Shown piece after piece: positions 22,181 to 30,437 of a stretch of 64,000 bases of DNA. Numbering within the stretch: the first letter of the stretch is position 1; every line of letters begins with the position of its first letter. The notes under the pieces are model-generated. The model was not told where the DNA came from. It did no database searches and was given only the letters and a program-made list of their open reading frames with translations. Position numbers and translations under genes: made by a program. The stretch covers positions 135,674 to 199,673 of the forward strand of contig NZ_LGPC01000014.1 of NCBI RefSeq assembly GCF_001431205.1, given 5' to 3'. The DNA is from Staphylococcus sp. NAM3COL9 (GTDB taxonomy: Bacteria; Bacillota; Bacilli; Staphylococcales; Staphylococcaceae).

Positions 22181-22900
22181 TTACTCATAAAACTTTAATT
22201 GTTGTTTTAGCGTTTCAACATGAATTTGACCTGGCGCTTTAGGACTATCAAGACAACCATACGTTACAGTGCCTCCAAATAATCCCTGCGCAGTTCTTGA
22301 TATAACACCTAATTTTGACATTGCAATGCCAATCACTTGTTGAGGTACTGAATCAGATGTTTCTGACATCGCACTTAATAAATTAAGTACATCTTGTTTA
22401 CCAAGCGGCATTACTGCAACTTTTAAATAATCTGGTCCAAGTTGATGCATTTTAAAATAAAGATGTTTTAAAGCTTCTAATGCTGGTGTTTTTTTAAAGT
22501 CATGATAAGACAATACCACTTGGATTTGTTTGCTTTTAGATTGTTCAATTAAATCTATGAAAGGTTGTGTTGATTTGCCTGGTTCAAATTCAATATCAAT
22601 TAAATCAATATGTGTTAAATTTATTATTTCAGCTAACGCATTTAGATATGATTCATATGATAACGTGCCCTCTCCACCTTGCGAAGAAGTACGATAAGTA
22701 ACGAGTATTTTTTTCCCCAAATTCAAATTATAGATATTGTCTACTACTTTAGACACATGATTCACATCAAAATCCACCCACTGATCTATTCTAAATTCAA
22801 TGATTTCTATTGCATCTTGAAATTTGATTAAGTCTTCTATAGTAGATTGTGAAAGTTCTTTTTCTGGCGCTATCGTAACAGCTATATCAACTTCAGTCAT
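22181..22900 (-). CDS. aroD: 3-dehydroquinate dehydratase, type I
   Basis: AroD converts 3-dehydroquinate to 3-dehydroshikimate in the shikimate pathway. The 239-residue protein is a type I enzyme with a Schiff-base lysine in DYLKVAVMPLG and the catalytic histidine in LSYHDFKKTP. The EFRIDQW motif lines the substrate pocket. It stands alone, away from other aro genes, as in other staphylococci. Confidence 0.95.
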   Translation of the reverse strand: MTEVDIAVTIAPEKELSQSTIEDLIKFQDAIEIIEFRIDQWVDFDVNHVSKVVDNIYNLNLGKKILVTYRTSSQGGEGTLSYESYLNALAEIINLTHIDLIDIEFEPGKSTQPFIDLIEQSKSKQIQVVLSYHDFKKTPALEALKHLYFKMHQLGPDYLKVAVMPLGKQDVLNLLSAMSETSDSVPQQVIGIAMSKLGVISRTAQGLFGGTVTYGCLDSPKAPGQIHVETLKQQLKFYE

Positions 22901-23078
22901 TTTTATTACTTCCTTTATTTAATATGATTAAAATAATTGTATAACAATTTTCAAAAATAAAACAATCAATATACATTAACTTATAAAGTGGAAGTATTAA
23001 TCCAAGCGTGAATTTTATATGATTTAAAAATTATTCTTCGGGTATACAGTAATAGTAAGTCATTAAGGAGGTAATAAC

Positions 23079-23504
23079 ATGGCAGTAAATTATGAAACTA
23101 AAGCAACAAATACAGGTGGCCGTAATGGACACGTTCAAACAGATGATAAAGCAATTGATGTAGCGGTTGTTCCACCAGCACAAGCTGACGCTGAAAAAGG
23201 TACAAATCCTGAGCAGTTATTCGCAGCAGGTTATGCTTCATGCTTTAATGGTGCATTCGATTTAATCTTAAAACAAAACAAAGTGAGAGACGCTGAACCA
23301 GAAGTAACTTTAACTGTACGTTTAGAAGATGATCCAGATGCTGAAAGTCCTAAATTAAGCGTTTCAATTGATGCTAAAGTTAAAAGCGTATTATCTCAAG
23401 AAGACGCTGAAAAATATTTACAAGACGCACACGAATTTTGTCCGTATTCAAAAGCTACACGCGGCAACATCGACGTTGATTTAAACGTAGAAGTTGTTGA
23501 CTAG
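23079..23504 (+). CDS. ohr: Organic hydroperoxide resistance protein Ohr
   Basis: This is a 141-residue OsmC/Ohr-family peroxidase. Both catalytic cysteines are present, Cys55 in YASCFNGAF and Cys121 in [12 protein letters not shown], which marks Ohr rather than a divergent OsmC-like protein. It detoxifies organic and lipid hydroperoxides. The ATG has an AAGGAGG site. No ohrR repressor gene is adjacent. Confidence 0.95.
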   Translation: MAVNYETKATNTGGRNGHVQTDDKAIDVAVVPPAQADAEKGTNPEQLFAAGYASCFNGAFDLILKQNKVRDAEPEVTLTVRLEDDPDAESPKLSVSIDAKVKSVLSQEDAEKYLQDAHEFCPYSKATRGNIDVDLNVEVVD

Positions 23505-23519
23505 TATTTTAAGATACAA

Positions 23520-23556
23520 ATAACCCCTAGGCTCAATTTTGAGCTTGGGGGTTATT
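23520..23556. terminator. Terminator after ohr (bidirectional)
   Basis: An AATAACCCCTAGGCTC / GAGCTTGGGGGTTATT hairpin with T-rich ends lies just past ohr. It could also end the minus-strand transcript of the small peptide gene at 23619-23726. Confidence 0.85.
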
Positions 23557-23618
23557 TTGTGCTTTGATGTTTCTGCCCTCTTATTTCTTGATGTCTTTAG
23601 TCTTTTCTGTCTGGGTAT

Positions 23619-23726
23619 TTAATTGTCATCATCACTAAATCGAGTGAAAAAACAAACAACTAAAATTGCAAAAGAAATCAGGATAAGTGCTGTCAGAGAA
23701 ACAATAATTATAATTAATGCCTCCAA
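23619..23726 (-). CDS. Small hydrophobic peptide, type I toxin-like
   Basis: This is a 35-codon frame starting at TTG, with a TGGAGG ribosome site exactly 8 bases upstream and a TATAAT about 35 bases upstream. The peptide begins MEALIIIIVSLTALILIS and ends TRFSDDDN: one membrane helix followed by an Arg and an acidic tail. This layout resembles short membrane toxins of type I toxin-antitoxin systems and small leaderless membrane peptides. I recognise no specific family and no antitoxin RNA is proven. Confidence 0.6.
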   Translation of the reverse strand: MEALIIIIVSLTALILISFAILVVCFFTRFSDDDN

Positions 23727-23975
23727 AAGTCTTGCCTCCACTTTAGTTTATACTACTATATTATATCATAATTCATCAAATTAATTTCAATTCATTTAAA
23801 TTAAAATTTAATTAAAATATGATTTTTATAGTGATGAATTTATTAATTCTAGGAATTTTAACATTAGCCATGGGAAAAGTTGCCCAATCATTTCTTTTAC
23901 TATAGTATTATAATCAAAATGTCACAATATTAATTATTTTACTATATATACTTTGCACAGTTTAGGAGGCATTCA

Positions 23976-24512
23976 ATGACAGATATACGTTACTTAACCA
24001 GTGAAGATTCATCTATTTATCGTGCTTTTTTATTAAAGGGTATCTACAAAGAACTTGAAGTATTTGCATGGAAATTGCAAAATGAAAAATGCTTAGTTGA
24101 ATTAAATACACAAAAACTACTTTCTTCACAAACATCTGATTATGCAGTGCTTGGTGCCTTTGAACAAGATGAATTAGTCGGTGTTGCTACTTTAATTCAC
24201 AAACAAAAATATAGCCTATCTCATAAAGCAATAATGGAAAACATGTGCGTCCAAGGTAATGATGATAATTCAAGAGATTTTATTTCCAAATTGTTAATGC
24301 GTCATATTTTCCAAATTTGTCATGACAAAGAAATAGAAATCTTATTAACTTCACTCATTTCAAATAATATTAGTGGAAAAGTATTTTTCAGCAATCTCAA
24401 CTTTGATACACTTTTTTTAGAAGAACATGCTAGAAAATATGATGACTATTATGTCGATGAACATTGGTTAATATATTACTTTAAAGATAATGATCTAGAA
24501 TTATTTAATTAA
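23976..24512 (+). CDS. GNAT-like N-acetyltransferase
   Basis: This 178-residue protein looks like a divergent GNAT acetyltransferase: N-terminal DIRYLTSEDSSIYRAFLL, a central DELVGVATLIHKQKY strand region, and FISKLLMRHIFQIC where the CoA-binding helix is expected. The classic Q/R-x-x-G-x-G/A loop is not obvious, so catalytic activity is uncertain. The ATG follows a TAGGAGG site. The substrate is unknown. Confidence 0.55.
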   Translation: MTDIRYLTSEDSSIYRAFLLKGIYKELEVFAWKLQNEKCLVELNTQKLLSSQTSDYAVLGAFEQDELVGVATLIHKQKYSLSHKAIMENMCVQGNDDNSRDFISKLLMRHIFQICHDKEIEILLTSLISNNISGKVFFSNLNFDTLFLEEHARKYDDYYVDEHWLIYYFKDNDLELFN

Positions 24513-24735
24513 ATTGTTGATACCTGTCTATAAAATAATGTTATATTTATTGCATAATCACTATAACTCGATTTATGTAACAAAATCACCAAGTTAAAGC
24601 AATTTTAAAAAAGGTTTTCACTTTAATGTCTTGCAATCAAAATTATTTATAAATATTATTTTAATAAGTTATACTTACAACCAAAATATGCACATTAAAA
24701 TACCATCTTTCCAATTATAGAAAGGACTGAACAAA

Positions 24736-25002
24736 TTGAAATATGCTACTACATTACTATCTTTGTTCTTATCATTAATTACTTTAGCTACACCTTTGCT
24801 AGCTGTTAACAAAGTGATAGAAGACGATATGGCAATATTAGCAGGCGCTTTATTTATCTTGGGTGTTTTATTATTTAACTTATACTCATGTATACGTGGC
24901 GATCGTATAGCTAATATCTTTGCTATGTTGGTATCCATTTTCTCATTCATTCTAATGAGTTATCCAATGTGGAAAACATATGTAACGGGCTTTTTAGGTT
25001 AG
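24736..25002 (+). CDS. Small membrane protein, unknown
   Basis: This 88-residue protein begins at TTG after an AAAGGAC site. It has three hydrophobic segments (about residues 4-22, 32-50 and 58-76) separated by short charged loops (NKVIEDD and CIRGDR). I recognise no family. A minus-strand frame covers much of the same DNA but lacks a ribosome site, so I prefer this strand. Confidence 0.65.
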   Translation: MKYATTLLSLFLSLITLATPLLAVNKVIEDDMAILAGALFILGVLLFNLYSCIRGDRIANIFAMLVSIFSFILMSYPMWKTYVTGFLG

Positions 25003-25147
25003 CTTCCTTTTTATACATAACTTCATCTATTTTCTATTAAGTGCATCTATTGTTAAATTCAAATTTATCAATAGATGCACTTTTATTTTAAAATTAACTT
25101 TTCTAAAATTTTTTATATAAGTTTTTATTTTTCATTTTACAAATCAA

Positions 25148-25162
25148 ATGAAAGCGCTATAA
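25148..25162 (+). promoter_or_regulatory. cre-like site overlapping a -10 box
   Basis: ATGAAAGCGCTATAA matches the cre consensus WTGNAANCGNWNNCW at all but one fixed position. It runs into TATAAT (25158-25163), the probable -10 box of the CitMHS transporter gene starting at 25190. CcpA binding here would block RNA polymerase, so catabolite repression is expected. Confidence 0.6.
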
Positions 25163-25189
25163 TTGGACAGATAGGGGGGATTCAAAGAT

Positions 25190-26485
25190 ATGAATTTAGC
25201 TTTATTAGGTTTCATTATGATTATCGTTTTCTTGATATTAATTATGTCCCGTAAAATGTCAGCATTAACAGCATTAATTGTTGTACCAACTGTTTTTGCT
25301 TTGATTGGCGGTTTCTATTCTGGTCTTGGAGAATACATGCTCAAAGGCATTGAAACAGTTGCACCAACAGGTATTATGCTCACGTTTGCCATTTTATATT
25401 TTGGTGTTATGATCGATGCCGGGTTATTCGAACCTGTCATCAATCGAATTATTAAAGTAGTTAAAGGGGATCCAGTTAAAATTGCAATGGGTACTGTTGT
25501 CTTAGCTTCAATGGTCGCGTTAGATGGCGATGGCACTACTACATTCATTATAACTGTAACTGCAATGATGCCACTGTACAAAAAAATTGGCATGAGTTTG
25601 TATACACTTTCAACATTAGCACTATTATCAATTGGCGTTATGAACATGTTACCTTGGGGTGGCCCGACAGCACGAGCAATTTCATCTTTACAGGTTACCA
25701 CTGAGGAAGTTTTTATACCTATTATACCTGCAATGATCGCAGGTATCGTTTTTGCTTTTGCCGTAGCATACATACTAGGTAAACGTGCAAGAAAATACAT
25801 TACTTCTAATACACATATTGATTTAGATGATATAAGACCCATAGATACGAAAGAAGAGTCATTATTAAAAAGACCTAAAATGCTCATACCAAACGCAATT
25901 TTAACAATTTCTTTAATTGTTTGTCTTGTCATTGGTCTGTTGCCTATTCCAGTTATGTTCATGCTTTGGTTCGGTGTTGCAGTTGTACTCAATTATCCAA
26001 ATCTAAGTATTCAAAATTCAGTAATAAAAAAACATGCTGGCGATGTACTATCAGTAATAAGCCTTGTTTTTGCATCTGGTATCTTTACGGGTGTTATGGA
26101 TGGAACACATATGGTTGATGAAATGGCAAATACATTAGTACAAATTATTCCTGATACTTTAGGAAATCATTTTGCTTTAATTACTGCACTACTTAGTGGG
26201 CCATTCACTTACTTTATGGCTAACGATCCATTCTATTATGGCGTATTACCAATTCTTGCTGAATCAGCACAACAATTTGGTATATCTAAAGTAGATATGG
26301 CCAGAGCTTCAGTATTAGGACAACCACTTCACGTATTAAGTCCACTGTATGCTGCCGGTTACTTACTGGTGGGTATGCTAGATATTGAATATGGACAAAA
26401 TCAACGTATTGTTATTAAATGGGCAATAGGATCAAGTTTATTTATGATTCTAGTAGCTTGCATTCTTGGTATTATACCTTGGTAG
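25190..26485 (+). CDS. CitMHS-family citrate/divalent-cation transporter
   Basis: This is a 431-residue secondary transporter with about 12 membrane segments. Conserved family regions include VALDGDGTTTFIITVTAMMPLY, MNMLPWGGPTARA and TYFMANDPFYYGVLP, the pattern of CitM/CitH metal-citrate symporters. The precise organic acid is not shown by the sequence. The ATG follows a GGGGGG-type site. The cre-like element over the promoter fits a carbon-source transporter. Confidence 0.85.
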   Translation: MNLALLGFIMIIVFLILIMSRKMSALTALIVVPTVFALIGGFYSGLGEYMLKGIETVAPTGIMLTFAILYFGVMIDAGLFEPVINRIIKVVKGDPVKIAMGTVVLASMVALDGDGTTTFIITVTAMMPLYKKIGMSLYTLSTLALLSIGVMNMLPWGGPTARAISSLQVTTEEVFIPIIPAMIAGIVFAFAVAYILGKRARKYITSNTHIDLDDIRPIDTKEESLLKRPKMLIPNAILTISLIVCLVIGLLPIPVMFMLWFGVAVVLNYPNLSIQNSVIKKHAGDVLSVISLVFASGIFTGVMDGTHMVDEMANTLVQIIPDTLGNHFALITALLSGPFTYFMANDPFYYGVLPILAESAQQFGISKVDMARASVLGQPLHVLSPLYAAGYLLVGMLDIEYGQNQRIVIKWAIGSSLFMILVACILGIIPW

Positions 26486-26798
26486 AATTAATTTTTTGAC
26501 GCGTATAACAACGTTTGAAATTAAAACTGGAAACACTCCTTTTGAGTGCTTCCAGTTTTTTATATTTAGTAATATTTATATTTTTTGATTAACGTATACT
26601 AAAAAGTGGGTATATAATAAGAAAACGCATAACCCATTGCGTTACACGTCATCAAGCTTTATTTATTTGAATTACCTGTTTATTAACTTTAAAATTATAT
26701 GACTACAAAATATGATTAAATTTCATTTATTTCACAATTATCGTTTCACACATATCATACATGGGTAAAACTTAATGTCGGATTTACAATATTAAGGA
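26486..26798. other. Intergenic region
   Basis: The transporter terminator (26524-26560) is at the left. The remaining bases are AT-rich, hold the promoter region of the small gene at 26799, and show no coding frame. Confidence 0.4.
26524..26560 (+). terminator. Terminator of the CitMHS transporter gene
   Basis: AAACTGGAAACACTC pairs with GAGTGCTTCCAGTTT with one bulge, followed by a T-run. It lies about 40 bases past the stop codon. Confidence 0.85.
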
Positions 26799-27044
26799 GT
26801 GTTATTTATGAATCAGCTCAAAGCGTGTAATTATATCAATCCTTCAAAAGTTTCACTTGATTGGGAATGCTTTGTCGTCAGTAAGACTGATATGGAATTA
26901 GATGGATTACCTAGCGAGCTTATCAATTCATGGATGGCTCAAAGTATACTTGAACCATTCTCTATTAGAAATAATGAAATTAATTTTAAAACAAAAGATA
27001 TTAAAGATGCCTTAAAGAAACAAAACTGGTATTACGAATCATAG
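26799..27044 (+). CDS. Small hypothetical protein
   Basis: This 81-residue soluble protein begins MNQLKACNYINPSKVSLDWE after an AAGGAGTG site (the ATG at 26808 is the better-placed start; the upstream codon is part of the spacing). It contains no membrane segment, cysteine pair or known motif. The C-terminal third is Lys-rich (KTKDIKDALKKQNWYYES). I do not recognise it. Confidence 0.6.
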   Translation: MLFMNQLKACNYINPSKVSLDWECFVVSKTDMELDGLPSELINSWMAQSILEPFSIRNNEINFKTKDIKDALKKQNWYYES

Positions 27045-27058
27045 GTTACTAATTGTAT

Positions 27059-27280
27059 TTAGGCTATATTTATATTATTAAGATATAAACTAAGCGCTCG
27101 TTTAGCAGAAGCTAATATTTCATGATTTATATAATTACTATTAAAATACGAGTTTAATTCATTATAGCCAGTTGCATCTTTAGGAAAGTTATTATCCCTT
27201 TTAATTTTATGAGCGAGTTGTCCAAGTGGTGTATCGTCTTCTATAAAACTAATTACAAAATCATAAAATGTCATAAGCAT
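27059..27280 (-). CDS. YozE-like SAM-fold protein
   Basis: This 73-residue protein resembles the YozE/UPF0346 family: it begins with MTFYDFVISFIEDDTPLG, followed by LAHKIKRDNNFPKDATGYNE and NSYFNSN, the spacing seen in YozE. The housekeeping staphylococcal YozE has a different sequence as I recall it, so this is probably a second, divergent copy. The family is small, alpha-helical and of unknown function. Confidence 0.7.
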   Translation of the reverse strand: MLMTFYDFVISFIEDDTPLGQLAHKIKRDNNFPKDATGYNELNSYFNSNYINHEILASAKRALSLYLNNINIA

Positions 27281-27481
27281 TACCTCGATTTTATATATTT
27301 TTAATCGTTACATGATTTACCATATCGTACTTTTGTCTAATCATATCAAATATAAGATATTTGTCTACCACTATTCTTTTTATTAATTAAAAAAATCAAA
27401 AAGATTTGTTGTTATAGTCATATTTAATTTGAAATTGTAAACTTTATAAAGTTTTTTTAATTTAAAGTTTACATTATAAAC

Positions 27482-27517
27482 TGTCTACAAAATTTTGTTT
27501 TTGTAGACATTTTTTTA
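27482..27517 (+). terminator. Orphan plus-strand terminator
   Basis: TGTCTACAAAA pairs with TTTTGTAGACA (27482-27509) and is followed by seven T residues. The nearest upstream plus-strand gene ends at 27044, and the YozE-like gene lies between on the other strand, so a short non-coding transcript may end here. Confidence 0.7.
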
Positions 27518-27605
27518 CTTCAAACAAAAAATACAAAATTTTTATAATATGCTGTAATTTACAGTTAATACCTTTTTACGTCCATTAAACTTATATTTTT
27601 TTGAA

Positions 27606-27650
27606 CAAAAAAGTGGATGTTAGATTTCCGGAGAATTCTAACATCCATTT
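27606..27650. terminator. Terminator of the TM2 gene
   Basis: TGGATGTTAGA (27614-27624) pairs with TCTAACATCCA (27637-27647). Six T residues follow on the minus strand. It lies 33 bases past the stop codon at 27683. Confidence 0.85.
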
Positions 27651-27682
27651 AATAAGTCTAGACCTATTTATATTCATAATAC

Positions 27683-27889
27683 TTATACTAAAACATTACC
27701 GTTCTGATCAGCTGGTTTCAATAATGTAAGGATAGCACCAATAATTGCTAATATTTGAGGAATACCTGTCCAACAAAATATTAGGTACAAAATCCCTACA
27801 CCTGTTTTTCTAGCGTAGAATTTATGAATACCAAAGCTACCCAAAAACAATGCTAATACGATATAAATCACTTTATTTACTTCATTCAT
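27683..27889 (-). CDS. TM2 domain membrane protein
   Basis: This 68-residue protein begins MNEVNKVIYIVLALFLG after an AGGAGG site; the longer frame upstream overlaps the promoter. It is a TM2 domain: two membrane helices joined by GSFGIHKFYARKTGVG, the typical GxxGxHxFY motif, and a C-terminal helix. The function of bacterial TM2 proteins is unknown. A TATAAT (in TTTGATGTATAATG, near 27922) is its likely -10 box. Confidence 0.85.
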   Translation of the reverse strand: MNEVNKVIYIVLALFLGSFGIHKFYARKTGVGILYLIFCWTGIPQILAIIGAILTLLKPADQNGNVLV

Positions 27890-27957
27890 AGATAAACCTC
27901 CTTGCTTACTAAATTCACTTTCATTATACATCAAACTACTTAATTAATTAAATAATA

Positions 27958-28461
27958 TTAATTATCGTTATATAATAGTTCGAAATATGACCTCTCAATT
28001 GTTAAAATTTCGCTATATTCATTTGGCATAATTTCATCACTTAACTCAATTAATTCAGTCAAAATATAGTCCATTAATTTAGCATTTATTTTAGGATCGT
28101 CAAAGTGTACTTTCACTTGCTCAATCATTGTATTTTCTTCCATAAGTAATAACGCACGCCCATAAACTTTATCAACTTTGCCCCGTTGAAAAGTCGGCAT
28201 TAAATAATCAATAACCTTATCCATATCGTCAAATTCATCAAAGGCTACTTCTATATGTGAATTAAGTTTACTCGCTATTTCTTTGATACGTTCATCTTCT
28301 TGTTTGTCATCAGGCATTAGCTTATTTCGTATATAGTCTTTTTGTTTTATGATTTTGGCTTCAGTTTCATTATATTGTTCTTTATTATCAGAGTACCTCT
28401 TGGACTTCAAACTATTAACTGTTTCTTTAGTTTCTTCTAAGTTCACATTCATATTTTCCAA
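27958..28461 (-). CDS. Hypothetical acidic helical protein
   Basis: This 167-residue protein starts at TTG with an AGAGGTGG site 7 bases upstream. It is highly charged and probably all-helical. The first 60 residues (NLEETKETVNSLKSKRYS onward) look like a coiled coil. No membrane segment or known motif is visible. It ends 24 bases before the TM2 promoter region. I do not recognise the family. Confidence 0.65.
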   Translation of the reverse strand: MENMNVNLEETKETVNSLKSKRYSDNKEQYNETEAKIIKQKDYIRNKLMPDDKQEDERIKEIASKLNSHIEVAFDEFDDMDKVIDYLMPTFQRGKVDKVYGRALLLMEENTMIEQVKVHFDDPKINAKLMDYILTELIELSDEIMPNEYSEILTIERSYFELLYNDN

Positions 28462-28746
28462 TATATAACCACCTCTTCCAGAAGTTCTTAATTTAAATTG
28501 TATAGTATTATCTTTCCTAATTTTAGATTTTGAAACTTTTAATTAATTGAAAGTTGTTAATCCATTTAATTGTGCTTCAATATAGTGTAGATAAATATTT
28601 ACACTATTGCTGTTAAGTATTTAGTGATAAACTGATATTGTTATAATAAAAAAATATATTTACTACATTTAAAATTACAAAAAGCAATAATATTATGTCT
28701 TAAATCATCGACAATTTAACTTTTATATTAAAGGAGGTCTTGTGCT

Positions 28747-28929
28747 TTGAGTCTACATTTCATGATTATATTCTGGTTATCATTAGTATTTCTAGTTTGT
28801 GGTATCGTGTTACTCATCACTTACAAAAACAAAAAGTCTCAGCAAGCTAAAGAATCATTACTTGGAGCAACATTTATGTTAATCCTTTTAGGTGTTGCTG
28901 GCATTTTATGCTCAATTATATTTAGTTAA
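28747..28929 (+). CDS. Small two-helix membrane protein
   Basis: This 60-residue protein starts at TTG with an AGGAGG site 8-9 bases upstream. Two membrane helices (about residues 5-25 and 41-58) flank a basic linker, TYKNKKSQQAKES. An unusually strong nested hairpin terminator follows at 28934-28998. The family is unknown. Confidence 0.7.
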   Translation: MSLHFMIIFWLSLVFLVCGIVLLITYKNKKSQQAKESLLGATFMLILLGVAGILCSIIFS

Positions 28930-28933
28930 CCCA

Positions 28934-28998
28934 AAAAAGTCCTAATCACCCCTCTAATAATCTTTAAAGATTATTAGAGATCGTGTCCAGGACTTTTT
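28934..28998. terminator. Nested hairpin terminator with a 28-base perfect palindrome
   Basis: An outer stem AAAAAGTCCT/AGGACTTTTT encloses a perfect inner palindrome (CTCTAATAATCTTT at 28952-28965, AAAGATTATTAGAG at 28966-28979). It ends the gene at 28747-28929 and may also act on the minus strand. Confidence 0.8.
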
Positions 28999-29079
28999 CA
29001 ATTTCTCATAAAATTGTAAACGTAAATTGCATGTATAATTATAAAACTAAATTTTCGATATAACTCGATGTAATCGTAA

Positions 29080-29289
29080 TTAATCAGTAAGAAAATGATA
29101 AATTGTTAACATAGCAATTCCTAAGATAAAAAAATATATAAAGCGTTTATACGCTCTCCTTTTTTCATGACGAACCGCTTCACTTGGATGGTTCACATTT
29201 TCGTGCAACCTCGTATTTATAAATAAAAATGGCATTGTTCCTAAAAACGCGAATACAAGACTTAATATTATTGCTATCAGAATATTCAT
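29080..29289 (-). CDS. Small membrane protein, unknown
   Basis: This 69-residue protein begins MNILIAIILSLVFAFLG after an AGAGGTGAGG site; a longer frame has no site. It has an N-terminal membrane helix, a basic loop with HEKRRAYKRF, and a second helix near the C-terminus. I do not recognise a family. Confidence 0.65.
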   Translation of the reverse strand: MNILIAIILSLVFAFLGTMPFLFINTRLHENVNHPSEAVRHEKRRAYKRFIYFFILGIAMLTIYHFLTD

Positions 29290-29460
29290 AACCTCACCTC
29301 TACTAAACAATGTCTTCAATATTCTTATTCCCTGTAATTAACACTTTAACTAGATGAGTCGTATTTACTTTCAATTGTGTTTAGTACCAATTTCAGCATG
29401 GTAGTTTATAATGTAAATTAAATAATAACTTTTGAAAAACAAAGGCTAGGAGGGTTCATT

Positions 29461-29709
29461 TTGAAATTAACATATTTACCTCAATGGGAGGTTATTAATC
29501 AAAGTCAGAAACAATTTGTAATACAGGAAGATGCTAATTCTATTTCATTAGTCAGTCCAATTAATGACTATGCAATGGGGATTTTAAGCCAAGTTCATTT
29601 TTCTATACAAAATGGTGAAGTAATTAGCACTACTGTAGAAAACAATAGTAAAAATCTAAAAATAGAAATTAATGAAACACAATCACAACTTAAAATCATC
29701 GATATTTAA
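29461..29709 (+). CDS. Small hypothetical protein
   Basis: This 82-residue soluble protein starts at TTG after an AGGAGGG site. It begins MKLTYLPQWEVINQSQKQF and looks beta-rich with many Gln, Asn and Ser residues. There is no signal peptide, cysteine or known motif. It lies upstream of another small gene (29855-29989) on the same strand. Confidence 0.6.
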   Translation: MKLTYLPQWEVINQSQKQFVIQEDANSISLVSPINDYAMGILSQVHFSIQNGEVISTTVENNSKNLKIEINETQSQLKIIDI

Positions 29710-29854
29710 TTATTAAGCCAAGCCCTTGAAATTAATTTATACAAATTTTCAATTACGATATTGTATAAAGGGTATGATATGAATAAGACAATTACGCATT
29801 AGAAATGTGTTGCGATATTCAAGTCGTTTTAATAAAGACGGGTGAGTGATATTT

Positions 29855-29989
29855 ATGAAATTATTCAAAAATTTACTTTTACTGGTAACTGGTGCACTTA
29901 TAGTAAGAGCGTTATTATTAAGTGTAGACAACTCAACTGACGAAAAAGTCGAAAATAAAGTTACTATACAAGATAAACAAAAATCTTAA
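29855..29989 (+). CDS. Small membrane-anchored peptide, 44 residues
   Basis: This short frame begins MKLFKNLLLLVTGALIVRA and ends KVTIQDKQKS. A GGGTGAG site lies about 9 bases before the ATG, and a strong terminator follows at 30006-30048. It has one N-terminal helix and a charged tail. It has the same length and layout as the peptide at 31561-31695, so the two may be distant paralogues. Function is unknown. Confidence 0.6.
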   Translation: MKLFKNLLLLVTGALIVRALLLSVDNSTDEKVENKVTIQDKQKS

Positions 29990-30437
29990 TATGTAAATGA
30001 ACTGTACTCATAATCGCTATTTATATAGCTTAGCGATTATGAGTTTTTGTATGTTAAAACTCAAACTTCTTACTTCGAATAATAATAGTATTTGTGCTGG
30101 ATCGTTCTTGAGGATCCTCTACTGTTTTGGGATTAAAAATTTGCATAAAAAAGACAACAAAACCATAAAACTTCGTTGGCCATTTAAAAAAACCCTAGTT
30201 AAAGGGGCTTTTGACTATAATGGAGTTTTGAATCTTCACATGCCAAATAACACGTAGAAAATCCATCTCCGTTTCATTCTATCATGGCCTAAGACATGCC
30301 TCGGTTATTATATTGAAATAAAATTTGCCAATACAATCAAAAACATATTATGTCGACAAATGCGTATATTAAATTTCATAGCGCAGCACATTAAGTTATA
30401 ATTAGTTTGTATATATTATCTTAAAAGCGAGGTCATT
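29990..30437. other. Intergenic region, possibly a decayed gene remnant
   Basis: After the terminator at 30006-30048, about 390 bases lie before the transporter gene. A plus-strand frame from about 30040 to 30257 is open but has no ribosome site and unusual composition. Its LYCFGIKNLHKKDN segment loosely recalls ISL3-type transposase N-termini. I do not call a gene here. Confidence 0.3.
30006..30048 (+). terminator. Terminator of the 44-residue peptide gene
   Basis: ACTCATAATCGCTA (30006-30019) pairs perfectly with TAGCGATTATGAGT (30031-30044), followed by T residues. Confidence 0.9.

Larger units (their letters stand above)
27281..27682. other. Intergenic region with orphan plus-strand terminator
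   Basis: These 402 bases contain no gene. They hold a plus-strand terminator at 27482-27517 with no gene before it, an AAACTTTATAAAGTTT palindrome near 27441-27456, and the TM2 gene terminator at 27606-27650. Confidence 0.5.

Noticed and set aside
24675..24950. Minus-strand ORF of 91 codons opposite the small membrane protein gene
   Set aside because: No ribosome site; the plus-strand frame has a ribosome site and a sensible membrane profile.
29997..30257. 86-codon plus-strand ORF after the 44-residue peptide gene
   Set aside because: It starts inside the upstream gene's terminator, has no ribosome site and shows no convincing family pattern; kept only as a possible remnant in the gap description.
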